NCBI RefSeq assembly: GCF_020520425.1
Contig: NC_079491.1
Coordinates: 28,387,449-28,451,448 of the forward strand
Origin: Spinacia oleracea
Lineage: Eukaryota > Streptophyta > Magnoliopsida > Caryophyllales > Amaranthaceae
Direction of reading: 5' to 3'
DNA length: 64,000 nt
Shown here: piece by piece, positions 59,215-64,000 of the stretch
Layout of the letters: each line of letters opens with the position of its first letter
Numbering within the stretch: position 1 is the first letter of the stretch
The notes under the pieces: generated by a model
What the model was told of the DNA's origin: nothing
Database searches by the model: none
Seen by the model: the letters and a program-made list of their open reading frames with translations, nothing else
Position numbers and translations under genes: made by a program

Positions 59215-59665
59215 GAGCTCCTCAGATTCGAGGGGTTGTTAGGAGGCTACTCTGAGCTTTTTAACACCTGTTGACGTATTTAAAGTCTGCCTCTGAGCTC
59301 TTCAGATCCGTGGATCTGTTTTAAGAGTGCTTTTGAGCTTTTTAACGTATGTAGACGTGTTCAGAGTCTGCTTCTGAGCTCTTCAGATCCGTGGATCTGT
59401 TGAGTCTGCTTTTGAGCTCTTTTAATGTATGTAGACGTGTTCAGAGTCTGCTTTTGAGCTCTCCAGATCCGTGGATCTGTTGAGTCTGCTTTTGAGCTCT
59501 TTTAATGTTTGTAGACATGTTTAGAGTCTACTTCTGAGCTCTTCAGATCCGCGGATCTGTGGAGTCTGCTTTTGAGCTCTTTTAATGTTTGTAGACATGT
59601 TTAGAGTCTGCTTCTGAGCTCTTCACATCCGTGGATCTGTTGAGTCTGCTTTTGAGCTCTTTTGA
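59215..59665. repeat. 80-bp tandem array in the gypsy element, about 5 copies
   Basis: The word CAGATCC (one copy CACATCC) starts at 59303, 59384, 59464, 59544 and 59624, spacings 81, 80, 80, 80. Each unit contains GATCCGTGGATCTGTTGAG and TGTAGAC-TGTTTAGAGTCTG. It lies between the convergent ends of pol and the antisense gene, a common place for tandem repeats in Tat/Ogre elements. Confidence 0.92.
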
Positions 59666-60078
59666 TGTCTACTTCTGTTCTTCCGACTTCTTGTGGTTCG
59701 GAAACCTGGGCAAGAAATCGCAAGTCTGATTTAGTTATGAGTTTCGGGGATCTGTGGATCTGAGCCGAACTCTTTATAACTGTTCGAGACTTTTTTGCGA
59801 ACGGAATGTCCCTGGGTACCGCGAATCCGAGGATTCTGGACGGTACCTTGCGGGCTGTTTCAAATTAGCTATTTCTTGGGCCTTTTGACCCCTAGAAATG
59901 GCTACTTCGGGTTGATTTTAGCTTCGGATTGATCAGATCCGAAGTTGCATGTATTCGTATAAAAACATAGTGATAGAAAATAAAAAGACATAGGGATATG
60001 TTTAATGAAACACATGGTGCCAGTGGCTTTCCTCTTCTCATTAAACGACTTACTTGGGGTACAAAAGGAGGGGTGAGA
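59666..60078. other. Spacer downstream of gypsy pol
   Basis: No coding potential; GATCCGAGGATTC-like palindromic words suggest decayed extensions of the tandem array. Confidence 0.45.
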
Positions 60079-63000
60079 TCATACAAAATATTTCTTGAGA
60101 ACATCGGCATTCCAATGGTTCTTCAAGATTGTTCCATCTAACTGTTTAAGCATAAAGGTGCCAGTCCTCTTTTTAGAGTGGATGATGTATGGTCCTTCCC
60201 ATGTTGCCGAGAGTTTCCCGTGGATCTTTCCCTTCTGAACTGCAGCAGCATTTCTGAGCACTAGGTCACCGACCTTTAGAGGTCTGGCGTTGACTCTTCG
60301 ATTGTAGTGCTTGCTGACTCTTCGCTGGTAGGCTGCGTTGAGAGTCCTGGCTTCGTCCCGAGCCTCATCTAGTAGATCCAAGGATTCGGACAGAAGTTGA
60401 TTGTTGCTTTGCCCATGGATTCCATCATACTTGTTGTATGCTTGGACCCTTAGGCTTTCTGTTCTGATCTCTACAGGGATGACAGCTTCGGAATCGTAAA
60501 CCAAGTGGAAGGGTGTTTGTCCTGTGGCCTCTTTCTCGGTGGTCCGAAGGGACCAGAGTGTCCCAGGGAGCTCCTCTAGCCATTTGCTCTTTTCGTCTTC
60601 GACTCTCTTCTTGAGTGCATTGAGGATGAGTTTGTTTGCGGCTTCGGCTTGGCCGTTGCTCTGAGGATGGCACACTGCTGAGTAGGCGAGGCGGATACCG
60701 AACTGTTCACACCATCTTTGCAGTGGTGTGTTGTCGAATTTTTTCCCGTGGTCAAAGACCATTAGCCTCGGTATTCCGAACCTTGTGATGATATTTTGCC
60801 AAATGAACTTGCGGACCTGTTGCTCCGTGATGGATGAGACTGCCTCGGCCTCAATCCACTTACTGAAGTAGTCGACCCCTACAATCAGCCACTTTTTCTG
60901 ATTCACAGCCGAAGGGAATGGACCGATGATATCCAAACCCCATTGTGCAAATGGTAAGGGGTAGAGTGTTGCTTGCAGGGTTTGGGCTGGCTGGTGGATT
61001 GTAGGTGCGAACTTTTGCCATTTCTCACATTTCCTTGTCAGCGCCTTTGCTTCGGAGACCATGGTGGGCCACCAGAATCCGGCCCTTAGTGCCTTGTGTG
61101 CCAGTGCCCTGCCTCCGATGTGATTTCCACATATGCCGAGGTGGATTTCCCTTAGGATATAATCGGCATCGGTTGGGCCTACACACTTCAGCAGTGGGGC
61201 TGAGAATGACTTCCTCATGAGCTCTCCGTTGGCGTCAATGATGAACCACTGGTTGAACCTTTTCAGCTTCCTTGCTTGCAGCTTGTCTTCGGGAAGTTAT
61301 CCCCTCTCTTTGTACGCGATGACTGCGTCCATCCAGCTCGGCTCTGGACGCACATTGCACATTATGGGGGGTGGCATGTCAATGCTTCTTTCTTGGTGTA
61401 CTTCCACATGGGCTGACCTGTTTAGGTCGGTGAGCGTTGAGCTTGCAAGTTTGGATAGTGCATCTGCTTGTGCGTTCTGACCTCGGGGAATGAGTATGAC
61501 TTCGAAGGATCTCAACTTTGACGTTAAGGATTTGATTTTTGCTAGGTAAGCTGTCATGCTTGGCCATTTGGTCTCATACTTCCCTCGGATCTGGTTGGCT
61601 ACGAGCTGAGAATCAGTCTTGAGACAAACATGTTCGGCTTCCAGAGATAAGCATAGCTCTATTCCAGCGATTGCGGCCTCATATTCGGCCTCATTGTTGG
61701 TTGCTTTGAAATCGAACTTTAGGGCGTACTCTATGCTCTTTCCCACTGGGGGTATCAGTACTACTCCGGCTTCCGAGCCGTTCACAGTGGAAGATCCGTC
61801 AGTGTAGACTTCCCATATCTTTTTGGTGTCATCTAGCATTTCCTGATATGAGCATTCGGCCAAGAAGTCTGCGAGCGCTTGCGCTTTGATGGCCGTCCTT
61901 GGCTGATACTTGATCCCGAACTCAGATAGCTCGAAAGCCCATGTAGCCAATCTTCCCGATCTCTCTATTTTGTCTAGCACTTTCTCCAGTGGTTGGTCGG
62001 TTAGCACCACTATTTGATGGGAATAGAAATAAGGTCTCAGTTTCCGAGCTGCTACCACCACCGCGTATGCTACTTTCTCAATGAGCGGGTACCGAGTTTC
62101 GGCGTCTGTCAAGGTTCGGCTGGTAAAATAGATTGGCTGTTGCTTCTTTTCCTCCTCTCGGAGGAGCACTGCGCTTACGGTTCCGGGGCTGACTGCGACG
62201 TACAAGTACAGAGTTTCCCCTTCCTTTGGCCTGGCTAGCGTCGGCAGTTGAGCTAAGTGAGCCCTGAGTTGCTGGAATGCGTCTCTTTGCTCTTGTTCCC
62301 ATGTCAACTCGGGGTCCACTTTCCTCGGGACGCCTTTCTTTTTGATGGGTTCTGCTTCTCCTCCTGGGAGGGTCTTAGGTTTGAGAGCTTTGAAGAAGGG
62401 TGCCCCTTTATCCGAAGCTTTCGATATGAATCTCGACAGTGCGGCTAGCCTGCCTGTTAGCCTTTGCACGTCTCTCTTTGTCTTCGGCTCGGGCAAATCT
62501 AGCGCAGCCTGGACCTTGTCCGGGTTCGCGTCTATTCCCCTTTCGCTCACCATGAATCCGAGGAATTTCCCTGACTTTACCCCGAAGACACATTTCTTCG
62601 GGTTCAATTTCATGTTGTATTTCCTCAGGTTGGCGAAGGTCTCAGCCAAATCTTTGATGTGATCCTCTTCTTTCACGCTTTTTACTTTGGAATCGTCCAC
62701 ATAAACCTCGACGTTCCTTCCCTTTTGATCGGCGAAGACGCGATCAACTAGTCTTTGGTAGGTGGCTCCGGCGTTTTTCAATCCGAAGGGCATCATTCTG
62801 TAGTTGAACACTCCCGCGCTTGTGATGAAGGCGGTCTTCGCTCTATCGTCAGGGTGCATGAACATTTGGTGGTAACTTGAAAAGGCGTCCATGAAGCTCA
62901 GCAATGCATGGCCACTGGTTGAGTCCACTAGCTGATCTATCCTCGGGAGGGGATAGCAATCTTTTGGGCAGGCTCGGTTTAGATCAGTGAAATCGACGCA

Positions 63001-64000
63001 CATGCGCTATGAGCCATTCGCTTTTTTGACCATGACCACGTTGGCCAACCACTTGGGATACCTGCATGGCTCGATGAAGCCTGCCTCTTGTAGTTTCTTC
63101 ACCTCTTCGGCGATAGCTTTGTTTTTCTCCGAGGAGTAGTTTCTTTTCTTCTGTTTGATTGGCCGAGCTTCGAAACTGACATCCAGCTTGTGACAGATCA
63201 TCTTCGGATGTATCCCTGGCATGTCAGCTGCCGACCACGCGAAGATGTCTTTGTGATCCCTAAGCAACTGGATCAACTCTATTCGAAGTCCCGAGCCTAG
63301 GCCTCTGCCTATTCGGACACTTCTGTCTGAATCATCCTCTAGGGGAATGTCTTCCATTTCTTTGTCTGGTTCGGGGGAAAGGGTCTCTGGTCGAGCATCA
63401 ACCTCCGCGGGCTTTACCAGACTGCTCGGCTCTACCTTTCTCCTCTTGGCATCTTTTTCTCCACCTGGGGGAGGGCTCTTCTCATCTTCGTCCTCAGGAA
63501 TGTCTCCTAGCTTTGGCTTTCGGATGGCCGTGTGACAGGTTGATCTTGCCACCTCTTGGTCACCTTTTATCCGCTCGGCGAAGCCTGCATCCGAGACGTA
63601 CATCATCACCTGATGGTATGTGGATGGGACTGCTTGTATTTTGTGGATCATGGTTCGTCCCATGATGACGTTATACACTGAGTCGCAGTCCATCACCAGG
63701 AATTCTTCTCGGACGTTTCTTGCCACCAGGCCTTGGCCATTGTGACGGGTAGGGTGATCTTTCCTCGGGGAATAACTGCGGATCCGTTGAATCCAATCAA
63801 TGGGTAGCTGACCTTGGTCAGTGACTCTTCTCCCTCTTCGAGGATGAGCTGTTCGAAACAGTTCCTGAAGATGATATTGACGGCGCTTCCTCCATCGACT
63901 AGTACTCTGTGGACATTGTGGTTGTTGAGATCCATTTCGATCACCAACGGGTCGTCATGTTTGTACTGGGTCCCGAGGCAGTCATCAGCAGTGAAGGTCA
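60079..64000 (-). pseudogene. Ty3-gypsy pol (protease, RT, RNase H, integrase), inactivated
   Basis: Read from 64000 downward. Protease with VLVDGGSAVNIIF near 63900-63870. Then RT with CVDFTDLNRACPKDCYPLP, MPFGLKNAGATYQRL and YVDD. Then an RNase H of the type found in Tat elements (VYTDGSS, NNEAEYEAAIAG, KTDSQLVANQIRGK, ADALSKLAS). Then integrase (HKALRAGFWWPTM, WGLDIIGPFPS, DHGKKFDN, NGQAEAANKLI) ending HWNADVLKKYFV at the stop. Three lesions: a one-base frameshift near 63735-63745, TAG at 63007-63009 where Trp is expected before RMCVDF, and TAA at 61297-61299 where Glu is expected before LPEDK. The upstream gag is outside the window. Confidence 0.93.

Larger units (their letters stand above)
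44040..64000 (-). mobile_element. Tat-like Ty3-gypsy retrotransposon, partial at right edge
   Basis: Minus-strand element entering from the right: protease, RT, RNase H and integrase (64000-60079), an 80-bp tandem array, an antisense gene (58741-44935 read on plus), polypurine tract and 3' LTR (44478-44040). This order, with an antisense ORF between pol and 3' LTR, is known for the Tat lineage (Retand-type elements). The gag, 5' LTR and primer-binding site lie beyond the window. A younger Copia element (45923-56401) interrupts it. The left flank GATAT (44035-44039) should recur beyond the 5' LTR. Confidence 0.85.

Overview
The window is nuclear DNA from a flowering plant, very probably a eudicot. 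The evidence is spliced plant genes (GT-AG introns, AT-rich intergenic DNA), a vacuolar sorting receptor, a plastid fatty-acid exporter and a dense plant transposon load. The transposons include Copia and Ty3-gypsy elements, Helitrons, CACTA, MULE and Stowaway MITEs, and tRNA-derived SINEs. Caryophyllales is a guess only; nothing here fixes the species.

Three host genes look intact. A two-exon TFB5 gene (smallest TFIIH subunit, 70 aa) lies at 1976-2661 on the minus strand. A six-exon FATTY ACID EXPORT 3-like gene (332 aa, chloroplast envelope) lies at 25588-31645 on the plus strand. An eleven-exon vacuolar sorting receptor gene (624 aa) lies at 37331-42877 on the minus strand. A class III peroxidase pseudogene (36232-36900) converges on the receptor gene. 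Gene-by-gene junctions were checked by reading phase: every proposed splice preserves frame through to the stop.

The rest is mostly transposons. 1-838 is a decayed Copia RT/RNase H fragment. 3.1-11.3 kb is intergenic DNA with a Stowaway MITE, two SINEs, a MULE-type MITE and a short Helitron. 11359-24543 is one LTR retrotransposon with no coding capacity, flanked by the 5-bp duplication AATAT. A CACTA element sits inside its 5' LTR and a 6.1-kb Helitron inside its 3' LTR. Each LTR acts as the empty site for the insertion in the other, so both insertion boundaries are exact. The Helitron carries a captured, spliced, broken piece of a UBP1/TIA-1-type RNA-binding protein gene, a GC-rich hAT-type MITE and a 322-bp tandem array.

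33.6-35.7 kb holds a Copia LTR and gag stub fused to an opposite-strand Copia fragment, then a second MULE-type MITE. From 44040 to beyond the right edge lies a Tat-like Ty3-gypsy element on the minus strand. Its pol is broken by two stop codons and a frameshift. A long intron-containing antisense gene on the plus strand (44935-58741) lies between pol and the 3' LTR. That antisense gene is split by a complete, very young Copia element (45923-56401, duplication ACGAT) with a single intact 1,300-plus-residue polyprotein and nearly identical LTRs.
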